From: Antedon mediterranea
Taxonomy: Eukaryota; Echinodermata; Crinoidea; Comatulida; Antedonidae
Reading direction: 5' to 3'
Length of the DNA stretch: 64,000 bases
Assembly: GCF_964355755.1 (NCBI RefSeq)
Contig: NC_092670.1
Location: 12,647,201-12,711,200 of the forward strand
In this document: positions 13,779-24,916 of the stretch, piece after piece
How positions within the stretch are numbered: position 1 is the first letter of the stretch
Layout: the number at the start of each line of letters is the position of its first letter
Program-made: the position numbers and the translations under genes
Notes under the pieces: generated by a model
Seen by the model: only the letters and a program-made list of their open reading frames with translations
The model's database searches: none
Told to the model about the DNA's origin: nothing

Positions 13779-13976
13779 AGCTTGGTTCTCACTAGGACGT
13801 ACCACAAGGACGTAAACGCAACACAAGCTAGTTGACCAATGACAGACTACATTTAATGTTCTACGGTATGTAGTAAAATTACTTGCGTTGTTGCGTTTAC
13901 GTTCGGTACGGTTGCGTTTACGTTCGGTACGGTTGCGTTTACGTTCGGTACGGTTGCGTACTAGTGGAAAAACGCG
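13779..13976. mobile_element. AAGCTTGGTT-type MITE with internal 21-bp triplication
   Basis: The left end is AAGCTTGGTTCTCACTAG, followed by TTGACCAATGACAGAC. The right end has GTACTAGTGG but is worn. A 21-bp unit (GTTGCGTTTACGTTCGGTACG) is repeated three times at about 13890-13957, which produces a KRNRTER peptide repeat on the minus strand that is not a gene. Confidence 0.7.
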
Positions 13977-14159
13977 GAGTCTACACATGTAAATGGTATA
14001 CAAATAGGTCTATCGCCCATTATTACAAGTAACGCTAATCTATTTACGTATTGTATTTTTTCCTTTCGTACACTTTGTTTTATTCCATTTACGTCATGAA
14101 TGTTACCACATTCACTTCGATTTTCAACAATTCAGGGACAGTTTTTAATTAAGCGCAAT

Positions 14160-14200
14160 AGGAATTACACATTATTATATTATTATTATTATTATACACA
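14160..14200. repeat. (ATT)n microsatellite
   Basis: A short ATT/TTA run in otherwise unremarkable DNA downstream of CCDC43. Confidence 0.7.
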
Positions 14201-14456
14201 TTTATCATCCAAAAATGAACACAAATAAAAAATATACTCTCGAACCCGTGACTTCATTTCATACTATAACACCACGTTTACACTTCGATTGAGATGGAGT
14301 TTAAATAAGTAGCAAACTGAAAGTGTATGTACAATAGAGGGCTCACTTCTAAATTTTACAATTTTCTTCAACTGAACGATGAAACACACACGCACACAAA
14401 CTCATGTTAAGTCTGCAAATTTATTTTAAGATACAATAAACAAAAACAATTCAGCA

Positions 14457-14462
14457 TTTATT
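14457..14462 (-). promoter_or_regulatory. Candidate polyadenylation signal for CCDC43
   Basis: AATAAA on the minus strand about 580 bp past the CCDC43 stop; a second lies at 14420-14425. The true 3' end cannot be fixed from sequence alone. Confidence 0.3.
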
Positions 14463-15038
14463 TAATGTGTACCATACTTAAAATGGCTGGTTCATCAGAG
14501 AAATATTTCCACAATTTCTAATTGCCAACCATAAGCATTTTTAAAAATGCATAGTACATGGCAAAAAATAGGCTTACAAGCTGAAAGAAAACTGGTTGAG
14601 CAAGTGCTTCCAGCTGTTATAAAATAAATTATTAATTTCTAAAACAGCACACATATGCAAGTGGTATAATAATTGATCATCTATACACAGGATCCCAATA
14701 TTTTAACTATGGGACGTTTATCATTGTACAGTATAACAACATGTTCTTCTTAATTGTATATTTAGTCATAAAGTAGAACACCAACTTGGTGCCAATATGG
14801 TTCAATTTAGGGTATTATTTCTTGCAGCAATTTTGTAATTGATATGTTAATTACATTTTAAAATAACATAGCATAGTTTTCATTCACATCTACAGGGTAC
14901 AGGTTAGAGCACTCTTCCCACTCCTCCGCCTACCATAAATAAATACTGCCAATCAAATACCATTACTATCTTGGTTTTCAGATGGCCCCCATTTCATCTA
15001 ATTTGGTTAAATAAATTGGTCATAAACATTAGCAAATG

Positions 15039-17397
15039 CTACCGATGTTTTTCTTGTTTTTGTGTACGTTTCTTTTCTTTTTCTTTACGATCTAAGGCCG
15101 CTTGTTTTTGTTTTTCTTGTTGTAAACGATTCTGTTCTTTACGCTGTTCGTGTTGGCTCTTATCTTTCTCTCGTTGCTCTCGCTGACGCTTCGCTACGTC
15201 TTCTGCGTTCCTGTTTTTAAAACCTGCGACTATTCATAGTTGAGGAAAAGTATCAACATTAAATTTTAAAATCTAAAAGTGTAGTTTTTAATTAAGATCT
15301 GCTTCAGTAGTTACAGACCAAATGAATGGTAATAGTTTCAATTGCCATTGACTTATGTCAACTTTTTAGTTTTGTTTATTATATTTTGTTTATAGGTTTC
15401 TTGTTTATTTTGTTATTCTTTACTATGGATGCACTTTCCTCTTGTTCGAGTGCCAATGTTACAAAAGTGTAAACTCCAAATAAATTATTATTACCGGTAT
15501 TAAAATAAAATGAAGCATTATTGGCCTATTTGATTGTGTAATTTTGTGCTCAATAAAAAATCTGTTATTTCATTGGAATATTAATTAGTTAATTAGTATT
15601 AATTACTCAAGATTAATGTTAAAAATAACTTAAATACTATGTTCAGGGTTTATAAAGGATACCATCATCGTTGCCATCCTGGTCTTCTTCATCCTCTTCA
15701 GTAAACTTTGGGTTAAGGTAAACAAATAAACAAAATCGTTTGCAATAAACCTATGTTCAATTATTAACTCCAGGTGAGGCGGGCTTATACCCACATTTAG
15801 TATCGCAATATAGATTCTCTGTATTGTATCACATATCATAGGCAAATTCTGTCTTATATTTATCACATGTGATGCCTGTATTATGTGAGGGATGTGATAG
15901 AGGTGTCGCATGTTATACATAACAGTGTATCACAAAATTTGTGGTGATGTATAACTTATAAATATATATAAAGTACAGATAATCTGCTATATAATTCAGT
16001 TAGTCACACCAAATCTACCGATAAACCAGATAATTTCACATTATTAAGTGACCAACAGTTTAATGTTCCATCTGAAGGACAAACTAAATTTTGTAAAATA
16101 TGAATGAAATGAAGATAAAAGGATATTTGTCAGATATTTCAGCATATTGTGCTAATAGCCGTTGCTTTTCTGCAGTTGATTGGTTGCTAGCAACTTCTTT
16201 TTTCAGAACTGTAGTAGCATGTTTTTCCATTATAGAAGCCATCTTAGATTCTGAACTTTCCGAAGCTGGAAGAATAAAAAAAATGTATTCTCTTAATATG
16301 AAAGATTTCACAGTTGTGCAGATTTTATGTGCCTTTTTTTCGAAAACATTAAAGTACAAAGGTAAAGTTAGGCCTATGACTATGCACACGCACAGCCTTA
16401 ACCAACCAGGCAGTTTTTATTATAACTTCTTTCATTCAATTGGGCCTAGGCCTAGCGTTATTATTCACCTCTATTAGACCACCGATTACCCCATTAACTG
16501 ACCTGGAAAAAATACACTTGTGATGTCTAGCAGCAGTGACCAAAAGGTGATAAAAAAAAACAGTACAGACAATTAGATTAAAAAATAATACAAGAATAAG
16601 TATTATTATTATATATTAATATTAAATTAAAAATGACATGCGAATAAAAACATGTTTTAAACTTCACGGTCCAGTAAACAAATCAGGGATTTTCCCAAAA
16701 TTTACTGTACTAAACTTACAATTGCCATTGTCAATTCCTGGTGTTGCTTGTTCAGTTTCATGCCATTTTGTTATTATTTCTTTACAAGTTGATTCTACAA
16801 CCTCTTCCTCCTGTAAAATATTTTAAAAAGTAATGCCTATGTTGATGGTTGCAAAGATGATAGTTTACAGTAGTAGTAGCAGTTGAGTAGCTAGGTGATA
16901 TTAATAATAATTAATTAATATAAATGTACTAATTGTATGTATCTAGCTAGTGTAGGCTAGCCTAGTTACTTAGTAGGTCTAATTTTTTAGCTAGAAATAA
17001 TAATGACTAGGCTAAATGATAGAATTAATTCTACATTCCCTAAATAGGAGCATTGGTTCGCCCTCTATAGCCTAGCTAGGCCCAAGTCTTTCGGTGGTTT
17101 TTATTGACAACACACGGCCGGCCGGCCGCAACCAAAGCAGGCACCACTTTTAACTTCCTTCTCATTCATTCATTCATTCAATAAAATTGGGCTAGGCCTA
17201 GCGATATTTACCTCTGTTACACCACCGATTACCCCATATAATGCTTCTGATTTGTCTTCATCCGATATATCTTCTGTTTCCAAAATGCCTGTAATATAGC
17301 TACCGAAAACCTCATGGTCTATACTCAACTGTTCGAGTCTTTTGATGAGCCACGACCCGAAGTCAGGCTCACATGTCGCATTCGCCATGTTGATCAT
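15039..17397 (-). CDS. CCDC43: CCDC43 orthologue (coiled-coil domain-containing protein 43), 5 coding exons
   Basis: Coding exons, in transcript order: 17212-17397, 16720-16810, 16127-16265, 15663-15700, 15039-15223. They join in frame to a 212-residue protein; the human protein is about 224. The N-terminal third holds the conserved CCDC43 block, with FGSWL at residues 13-17 and a tract around FGSYITGILE at 31-40. Exon 2 has CKEIITKW, matching the family's CKEIVERW. Exon 3 has the KQRLLAQYA stretch. Exon 4 is a short acidic linker (EEDEEDQD). Exon 5 is a highly charged Lys/Arg/Gln/Glu helix ending in KEKEKKRTQ, a predicted coiled coil. Introns 1, 2 and 4 are GT-AG; intron 3 has no usable GT donor and reads as AT-AC. 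The first ATG is at 17395-17397. A second in-frame ATG at 17386-17388 has a better start context (A at -3, G at +4) and gives MANATCEP; either may be used. The molecular function of the family is poorly known. Identity is by recognised similarity and is strong. Confidence 0.93.
15701..16126 (-). other. Putative U12-type (minor spliceosome) AT-AC intron in CCDC43
   Basis: Exon 3 of CCDC43 runs into a stop with no GT donor in the remaining open frame. At 16126, read on the minus strand, the sequence is ATATCCTTTT, the consensus of a U12 AT-AC 5' splice site. At the far end, minus-strand 15720-15701 reads ACCTTAACCC then AAAGTTTAC. That is a U12 branch-site consensus about 12 bases before a terminal AC. 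Splicing gives ...YAEISD-N-EEDEEDQD..., which keeps the frame and matches the family pattern (acidic run after the QYA motif). The intron is 426 bp. Confidence 0.82.
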
Positions 17398-17399
17398 GA

Positions 17400-19750
17400 C
17401 CAAATATGGACATTTAATATTGCCAGGGAAATATACAGGTACATAATTGGGTACCCAAACTTGGTTCTAAATTTATGAAAGGCAATCGTCGCCAAAAAGG
17501 CACAAGTTAGAAGGATAACTATATTAATCGATTTCACGAACGAAGCGCATTACGTAATATAAATCATCACTTGATATTGTCATCACCTCTAATCTTCTCT
17601 ATATCAATCATTCAGTTGTTCTTACTATGTTTGATAGCAAAAGTTTGATATAAAAATCCGATACAGCAAATAAAACAAATTCAATTTTGATCGTCTTTGA
17701 TTTGGTGCTATTCCGACAGGACGTTTATCTTGAAAATAATGATGTTTGGAATATGCCACAAAACTACTATTCTGTTTGAAATGTTATTTTTATATTGGTA
17801 GGCTACAACAGAGACCGTAACTATTATTTATGAAACTAAGGTAATTTAATTTATTTAACAAAGGCATAGGCCTACTTACCTTATACCTACAAGAACAGCA
17901 TTAATCATTCAGACGTCGACAAAGTTTTCAGATCCTCCCACCATTACGGTAAAACCGTAAAAAGTATTGTATGAAGTATGTGTATCACACAATCAAAACA
18001 ACGGCAGGAGAATGCCATTTCATTGGATATCGATCATTCGTTAATATATGCAAAGAATGTATACATCTGTAGGCTCAAATATTTGGTGATAAGCGTTTAT
18101 TTTCTATGTAATGCATGCTATGCATCAGTTTAATGTTTTTTTAAATATAATATACTGTAAACACGTTTTTTTTAAATTACGCAATTAAAATGTATCGGGA
18201 CGCGATATTTCTTTTCGTACATAATTAGTTAGGGACCCATCATGAAACGTCACAAAATAAACATGAATATTCATTAGAGTGTGACGTAAGAATTGATCTA
18301 ATAACAATTCACTAATGCAAACGCTTTCTGTCGAGCCTCTGTTTTGACTATGGACTTTGCATGTAGATGTATGGGGTTCAAATCCCATGAGCAACTTCTT
18401 TTTACTTTATAGTAAGAGAGATTGTTTAGAGGGTTAGGTTTAGCTATATTTTATTAGGAAGTAGTTCGGCTATCTTTCACATAAGGGATAAGGGGTGCCC
18501 ACTCATGTACGAAAAAACATCGCGCACGGGATCCCGTTTTTTGGGGACGGACTATGTCATTTTGCCGTGTCCCAAACGGCTCCCCGTAGAGAAGAACACA
18601 ATGACGTAATGTATTAAAACGATCAATCCTTATTTCTGTATTTATTAAGTTCTTTTACTGTATTTAAATATCCTAATGTACATAATTAAAGTATATAGAT
18701 GACACACTGCCTTTGAGGTAGAATGTCAGGAATTGTTGTAGGATCGTAGATGCAACGCGAGCGAGTTGACCAATGACAACCAATAGTTTGAATAATCCAT
18801 GATTGGTCAAATCATTTACGTTGTGCTTACGTCCTTGGGCTGCGTCTGGGATCAATCATTACCATGTCTGTAGTTAGTTCACAGACCAATTATATACAGT
18901 GGAACCCTTAAAGAGCCATAAAGTGACTCTTAATTGTGTTGGCTGTTTAGTATTAAAACATATTATAGCCCCCTCATTCACAGAAAAGTTGTACAGTAAT
19001 AGGTGTTGTAACTGTACCCATTACAATGCACACATGTATTCTCCGCCCAATAATACCCCCACCTCCTCCTTCCTCCAAACAAAATTTATTTTTGCGCCAA
19101 TTATTAATTGTTCTGTTCTAATCTAAACTATTTACAGAGAATTAAATACAGTAAGATATATATTAACACTATTCTAAATAAGATTCTTTCTAAATATCTA
19201 TTATTGCAACATTTCTAATATAATATACAATATGTTGTAACAAGTTGATTGCAAAAAAATATGTTTTTACTATAGCAGTAAATTTAAGAATTATCATTTC
19301 AGTTTAAAAAATAGTTTACATAAAAAACAGAATCATTTTACCATACCCCACCCTTACCCCATTACTTCACCCAATCTCTATACTTCTGGATCCCCTTAAT
19401 GTTTTATCTCCAACCCCCTTTGTAGTATCTACACCTATACTGTTCATTTTCACCCCAACCCCTTTACAGCATCCCCATAAATATCTATATCCCAGCCCTC
19501 TTACCCTGCCCTTTGTAACTCCCATTAGCTCATTGTAGCAAACTACATAATGAGCAAGGCAATCTAACATTAACAACAGGATTCTTCGGAGACCTTAACA
19601 CATGCCGTGCGCCACAGAGAATGTGTACATAGTGCAGTACTGTTGGTATTTGTTGCAGCCAGCCAGACAGCTCAGTGTCCTGTTGTTAGATTGCCTTGGT
19701 CTTCTTTTAATCACTAAAGGGCAATCCATCTCCATTTCTATTTAAACATT
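17400..19750. other. Intergenic stretch between CCDC43 and the CREBL2 3' end
   Basis: It holds the CCDC43 upstream region and a T-arm-like TGGGGTTCAAATCCCAT near 18375. There is also a decayed AAGCTTGGTT-type MITE at about 18750-18850 (TTGACCAATGACAACC and ATGATTGGTCAA) and a C-rich strand around 19340-19510. No exon is supported. The far end probably includes the CREBL2 3' UTR. Confidence 0.5.
17481..17494. promoter_or_regulatory. Promoter-proximal motif GGCAATCnnCGCCA, CCDC43 copy
   Basis: GGCAATCGTCGCCA is 84 bp upstream of the first CCDC43 ATG. It differs from the CREBL2 copy only at the two central bases. No binding factor can be named from the sequence. Confidence 0.3.
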
Positions 19751-19758
19751 GAGTGCAG

Positions 19759-21059
19759 TTATTCATTGTTCTGATTGGACGTTGATTGCAATGAATTCTC
19801 CAACTCAGCAGGAATTATGCCACGATCAATTGAAAGACACCATTTTTTATACTGAAACAAAAAACAAATTGAAAAATAAGAAGAAGGAAAACAGAAATTA
19901 CAGTATTTATTTATACTTTATTTTTATTTAGAGAGGCTAACCCTATAACACATAATATATGGTCCAATATTCTTAAAAATTACTTAATATTTTGCAATTT
20001 TACACTGTTCAAAATAATGGAAGAGCCATTACAATGTATAGAAATCCATAGCTAGCCCAATAAAACTATAGAATAGTATGGTTGTTTTTGTTTTCTGTGA
20101 GTCTGTGTGGCATTTATCATACATGAGTACACCTACAACAGTCACTGTGCATATCTATATAATAGCACTAACCCAAAATGTGTTATTTTTAAACTACTGC
20201 ATGATCAAAACCTGCGCTATTTCAGATGTGGCACCTTCAAGGCCTACTGTACTGTAATTTAATTCTCCTTAAAATCCGGTTATATTAGGCTGATGACAGT
20301 TTTTTTGCGAAAAATGTATATTTTTACACCATGAATTCATTAATTGGATAGTACCTGTCTATTGAGACTAAAAACTGCTTTTACTTCAATCAATCAATAA
20401 AATATAAAAAAGACCTTTAGTTTAAACTCTACATGTAAGGTTTGCTCTCTGGATACTCACCAATTCAAGTTCTTCACGTAGAGTACAGATTGAACGTTCT
20501 TTATTTGCGACCATATCATCAAGGTACTTATAGCGTTGTTTTTTCCGAGCTCTACATTCTCGTGCACTCTGCCGACTTCGTTCAAGCTTCTGTTTCTGGT
20601 CAATTTGGGCTGGGCGGCGACCACGCTTGGAAACTTTTCTCGTCTTATCACCAGTGGTACTTTTTTTCTGGAAGAAAAGAAATTCAAACACTCTAATGAT
20701 TAATGTCCAATCACTACTTGAAGAAAAAACAAATTTACTTTTCAACTTTTTATTATTACCTACTGGCTTACAAAATAATAATTACGTCGTCTAGTATTAA
20801 GCTAAACCTATCTGCATACATTATTGGTTAAGCCTAGACTTCAATATATGAGCTAGTGTAGGTACATAGGCTAGCACAGAACAGAGTACTTTCTACACAC
20901 TTTTAGCACTGCAGCCAGCCTAGCCAGGTTTGATGTTGAGCATATTTTACTTACGTGATGTAAATCTGGTTGACGTTTTCTCACTGAATCATCGTGATCT
21001 TCATTATCATCAATATCCATAGCATCTATTGAATATTTCGAATCATCTTCGTGTGTCAT
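19759..21059 (-). CDS. CREBL2: CREBL2 orthologue (CREB-like bZIP protein), 3 coding exons
   Basis: Coding exons: 20955-21059, 20461-20667, 19759-19851. All junctions are phase 0 with GTAAGT and GTGAGT donors and pyrimidine-AG acceptors. The product is 134 residues (human 120). Residues 1-35 are acidic and poorly conserved (DDNEDHDDS). Residues 46-81 hold KRGRRPA and the basic region LERSRQSARECRARKK, nearly identical to human CREBL2. The Asn that is invariant in most bZIP basic regions is Ser66 here, as in the human protein, with the partner Arg74 kept. A short zipper-like helix follows (residues 82-104). Exon 3 adds YKKWCLSIDRG and IPAEL, matching the family's YKQWCMAMDQGK and IPSEI. The exon 3 ORF is only 30 codons, too short for simple ORF calling. 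In mammals CREBL2 partners CREB family members and acts in adipogenic and metabolic regulation; that role is only inferred here. The protein is expected to be nuclear. Confidence 0.95.
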
Positions 21060-21133
21060 TATAGAGGCTAATTTTACAAAAAAATGTAGTATAAGCCCAG
21101 CGTATTCGACCAAAACAAAAGACTATTTTGGAA

Positions 21134-21162
21134 TGACGTAGTTTCAAAACAAAGATGACGTA
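21134..21162. promoter_or_regulatory. Pair of CRE-like sites upstream of CREBL2
   Basis: TGACGTA occurs at 21134-21140 (TGACGTAG) and 21156-21162 (TGACGTAA), about 75 and 97 bp upstream of the CREBL2 start codon. Both are good ATF/CREB-type half or variant sites in the position of a proximal promoter. They suggest, but do not prove, regulation by CREB/ATF proteins, possibly including CREBL2 partners. Confidence 0.45.
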
Positions 21163-21183
21163 ACGTATGTACTGGGTATGGAA

Positions 21184-21197
21184 GGCAATCAACGCCA
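21184..21197. promoter_or_regulatory. Promoter-proximal motif GGCAATCnnCGCCA, CREBL2 copy
   Basis: GGCAATCAACGCCA lies about 125 bp upstream of the CREBL2 start. A near-identical 14-mer lies at 17481-17494, 84 bp upstream of the CCDC43 start, in the same orientation relative to the gene. The shared motif reads TGGCGnnGATTGCC on the coding strand. The factor is unknown. Confidence 0.3.
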
Positions 21198-21364
21198 GAA
21201 ACACGAACATCAGTTTTTATCGCGCAACCATTCATGATCACAACGATCCTCCGATATTAAATAATATACTATTGCTTTCCTATTTACGTTTCTTTATAAA
21301 ATTTAAAGAATAATGTAAATATATATTTCCTTGATTGATGTATGATTTAATAAATAAAATGATT

Positions 21365-21378
21365 AGCGCCATCTATTG
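21365..21378. promoter_or_regulatory. CTCF-like site 1
   Basis: AGCGCCATCTATTG, reverse complement CAATAGATGGCGCT, contains the AGRTGGCGC core known for bilaterian (insect-type) CTCF. It lies about 300 bp upstream of CREBL2. A short motif, so only suggestive. Confidence 0.3.
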
Positions 21379-22550
21379 TTTATCTTCTATCGACAACCTA
21401 ACATCCGACATAATGGAAATTTTGACAGGCTAAATTTTAGTTTGTGATGAGAGCACACTTATTTCGAACAAAACAGGCAACACATAATAACTTGTATTTA
21501 CTACTCTTTCATACGGCAGCGTTCTATTTTTGTCCATATACTAAGTACCAATCTATAAATCGGGCAGTAGTTCCAAATTAATTAGGCTTCTTACTGTACT
21601 GGTTTTGTTTGCCGTTTTTTAAATTTAACAACCTGCCTCTCTCTAATTCCCTCTCAATGGATTTAGTTCTCATTCATGTGGTGAATTAAAATAGGACAAT
21701 GCCCTTTTTTTTTAATGACGATTTAAAAGATTTATTTAAAAAGTAAGGTCATCAAAAAATTCCACCAGTATTTAAGATTTGACTTTTGTAAGTTGAAGTG
21801 CGGTTTTGTTTTGTACAGTACTTGTACTTTCAAAACGTATACCATTGTTTCAACAAAAGTATTTCTTGGGTTTGTTGGTTATATCAACTTGTCAGCCTAG
21901 TCCACTTAGCTACCTAGTTAGCTTAGTAATAGTTAACATTCTCCATGAGTTAACTAAGCAAACGTAGGTTATTTACCGTTAAAAGCAATCTAGTTAGCAA
22001 GAAAAGGTTGTTAGTTACTAGACAAGTTGACAACTTCTCTTCCGAAGAAAACTAGTTTACAACTGGTCTACTAGCAAACTTTTTAAAACCTCTGTTGCCT
22101 AACTCAAGAGTTTGCTTGGGTTTGCAAACTAGACAAGGTTAATGAAATTGATATGGGCTGGGCATACACTCTAATGTGAGTAGGCATACTTATTGTCTTA
22201 TGAGACCCAACGCTCCATGAAGTGGAATTCCATTAAATACCACATTTCCTATTCAGCTTTCCTGCGTGGAAGTAGAAATCTACACAGATGAATTAATATC
22301 GGCGGAAGAAGCGATGATTATTGAAGACAATGACACTCATTTAATTAGAATATCATTTGCATATTCATGAGGCTGGAGATGCCATTGTTTAATGAAAAAA
22401 CAGTGTGGGTAGAAGCGTTACTAGTGGGCAAAAAATGTACCAATGCATGACACGTTGATATACTTGATATTTCACAACTTGTCGCTGTATGTAGTATTCG
22501 ATGTGAAATAACTATAATTTTGCATAATTATTTGCATATATATCCATATG

Positions 22551-24392
22551 TGTACCGCCAAACCAAAACCAGGCGTTTGTCGGCAGCAAGGGATTTCTGT
22601 AAAATGCTTCTGAATGTGTAAAACCTATATCTTGACCATTTTTAGTTTTTTAAATAATCTTACAGAAAATTTACCGTAGATTCCAAAAATCTAGGTATTT
22701 TAAAGAAATTATAAGTATAAATCAATGAAAATAACATTTTAATGAGACCCCCTTTTTCGTCTTTGGTGAAAAAATCAAGTTCTATTCTGTAATTTGTGTC
22801 TATTTCTAACCAACTTTTACCTCTTTGATTATGAGAAGACCCCTTAATGTGTGGTATTTTTAGAAAGCTCGTGAAAAAATCTTTCCAAAGATAAAGGTTG
22901 TAGGTCATGTAAAATAATAGTATAGCCAATCAAACACATTCTTTAATAACCTTTTGGTATAAGCAAACCAGTCTTGTTGCTACGGAATCCTGAAACAGGC
23001 AATTTGATTGGCTAACAGAGTGGCTCAAGTCATTGAAGCGTTAAATTTGCCTTTAACAGCTATTCAAAGTACACTGAGGAAGCGGTAAGGTTTTAACAAA
23101 ACATTCTTACTGTAAAAAACATTTAATATTAATTTATACTTGCTATTTATGCATCCTAGATAATAATAAAACAACCTAGAATAGTTTAATGATTTATATA
23201 ATATGAAAAGTAGAAATATTGGCTTCGCTAGCGAATCGTAAACAACAAGAGGTTAGAAAGTACGAAATGACTTTCTAGCGCGACACACTCAGTTTGGTGA
23301 ACACAGAAACACTTTTGATCAAAATATTAGGCCTAGCCTAGGCATAAGATAAGAGATGAACTGTATGCCAGCTTAGTACTTCAAGTTAGCCTAGTAAAAC
23401 CACCTAGCATACCTTGGTCTAGGCCTAGCCCAAAAAAAAAAGATTTTTAAATGTGTTTAAAAAAGTTTAATTTAATTTTCCATTCTGTTTTCAGATCTTG
23501 ATTGGTAATTAATACTGTAAATGTATACCAATAGTTTTGACAGTGGTGGTGATGCTGTTGCTACTTTCTCTTCTCAAACAACTCCAATAATGGTGATACG
23601 GTGCTTAATATAACTTTACAAAAATGACTTTGATTCTGATGATACATGACACATGTATTCTATTATGCAACGTAACCCTGAATAAAACCGTGAAATAATT
23701 GTATCGAAAAATATGTATGTATTTAAAACTTAAAGACCCGGCACAAAAGATGATAATACTGTTGTAACACGCAGCCTGAAATGACCAAAATGTTATAATT
23801 TAAAGTGTACCAATTGTAAATAAATTTAAACACATATCAAACACAATCAACTGTCTGTGTATCATTAATTTTGGTTCATTTCTATATGTTGTATTTTTAT
23901 TGTCACTTTATTAATAGTACTTATTTATAGTTATTACAAGCCTCGCACATAACATAAGTTTAGTAAAAAAAAGTTTACTAACGTATGTTGTTATTTGAAG
24001 TCTCATTTGACAATGTTAATGTTACTGGATTTCTTTGAAAATTTCAATGATTATAGAAAAATGTATTAGTTACATTTGTGCTAAATTTCAATGTCATAGG
24101 TATACTAGAAGTTAGCGTTGTCAAGGTGAACATGAGTCGCTGTCTGCCAGCACATTTAAACTTCCTGTTTGAACTATTGTTGATCTTTGAATGCATTTTT
24201 CACTGCTAAATAAAAATGAATTCTTACTTGTATTTCTTTACTTATTGTATCATAACTCTAAAAATACTTGACCAAATTGAATAATTTTTTCAGTATTTTA
24301 AAGCAAATTATGTGCTCTGTACAAATATCTTTAAAACTCAAAATGTCACATTTACGACAAATGCCTGGTTTTGATTTGGCTGTACACATATA
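22551..24392. mobile_element. Candidate 1.84-kb TIR element without a transposase
   Basis: TGTGTACCGCCAAACC with CAAAACCAGGCGTTTGTCG at 22551 is matched in inverted form at the other end (CGACAAATGCCTGGTTTTG then ATTTGGCTGTACACA). The ends are about 33 bp with few mismatches. No transposase-like ORF lies between them and no clean target duplication is visible. It could also be two unrelated insertions of one family in opposite orientation. Confidence 0.45.
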
Positions 24393-24805
24393 ATATGAGT
24401 TTTTGCATTGCACTATTTTATTAATTTTATTCTAAATATCTTGGCATTTTACTATTAATTCCAATAAGATTACAGGGGACACTTGAAAAAAAAAACAAAC
24501 ATGGGACCGGGGAAATATTAATTGTACACCATATACGACCAACTTCTATTTAGGGTACACGCCTAGGGGACATTTTGGGTCCTGTAAGGTTCACCCATAT
24601 ATTATGGGTTCTGTATTAATAATACAAAATACAACTCTTTTACAGCAATCCTGGTTTGATGAAAATCGGTATTGCTATTTTAAATCGAAAGTTATTATAC
24701 TACTAGGTACTGTGTAGTGAGACGTTGACTATTTGAATGGTCACAATGATCAAATACTGTAATCGTTGAAAGTGAAACAAACACAATCAATATTTATTCT
24801 TAACT

Positions 24806-24916
24806 TCTGTCTACACTATCAAACAAAAAACGTGATGTAACCATGGACATGATGATGCCATGTCACTGCCATATTTGGACACATCACATTTTTTTGTGTA
24901 GACAATGTAGACAGAG
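24806..24916. mobile_element. MITE family CTACACTATCAAAC, copy 1
   Basis: TCTGTCTACACTATCAAAC at the left and GTAGACAGAG at the right frame a core containing ATGGACATGATG, GCCATATTTGGACACATCACATTTT. Four further copies occur inside the syndecan gene. Confidence 0.75.

Larger units (their letters stand above)
1..14400. other. Gene-poor flank with scattered repeats
   Basis: I find no exon that I can tie to a known family on either strand. Open frames here are short, lack splice context, or come from tandem repeats. Content: two related MITEs (1748-1933, 5760-5914), an 87/75-bp tandem array near 3000-3365, palindromes at 4330-4425 and 5090-5131, a tRNA-like relic near 7808-7866, the 24-bp minisatellite at 8534-8924, and several copies of an AAGCTTGGTTCCC-type element. 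A slightly GC-richer open block at 13481-13734 is unexplained. Distant enhancers cannot be excluded. Confidence 0.6.

Noticed and set aside
16100-16477. 125-codon plus-strand ORF
   Set aside because: It is antisense to CCDC43 exon 3, which has family identity and splice signals on the minus strand.
23023-23092. Coding exon reading VAQVIEALNLPLTAIQ before a GTAAGG donor
   Set aside because: A stop lies just upstream with no ATG in frame, and the next candidate exon adds only two codons before a stop; at best noncoding.
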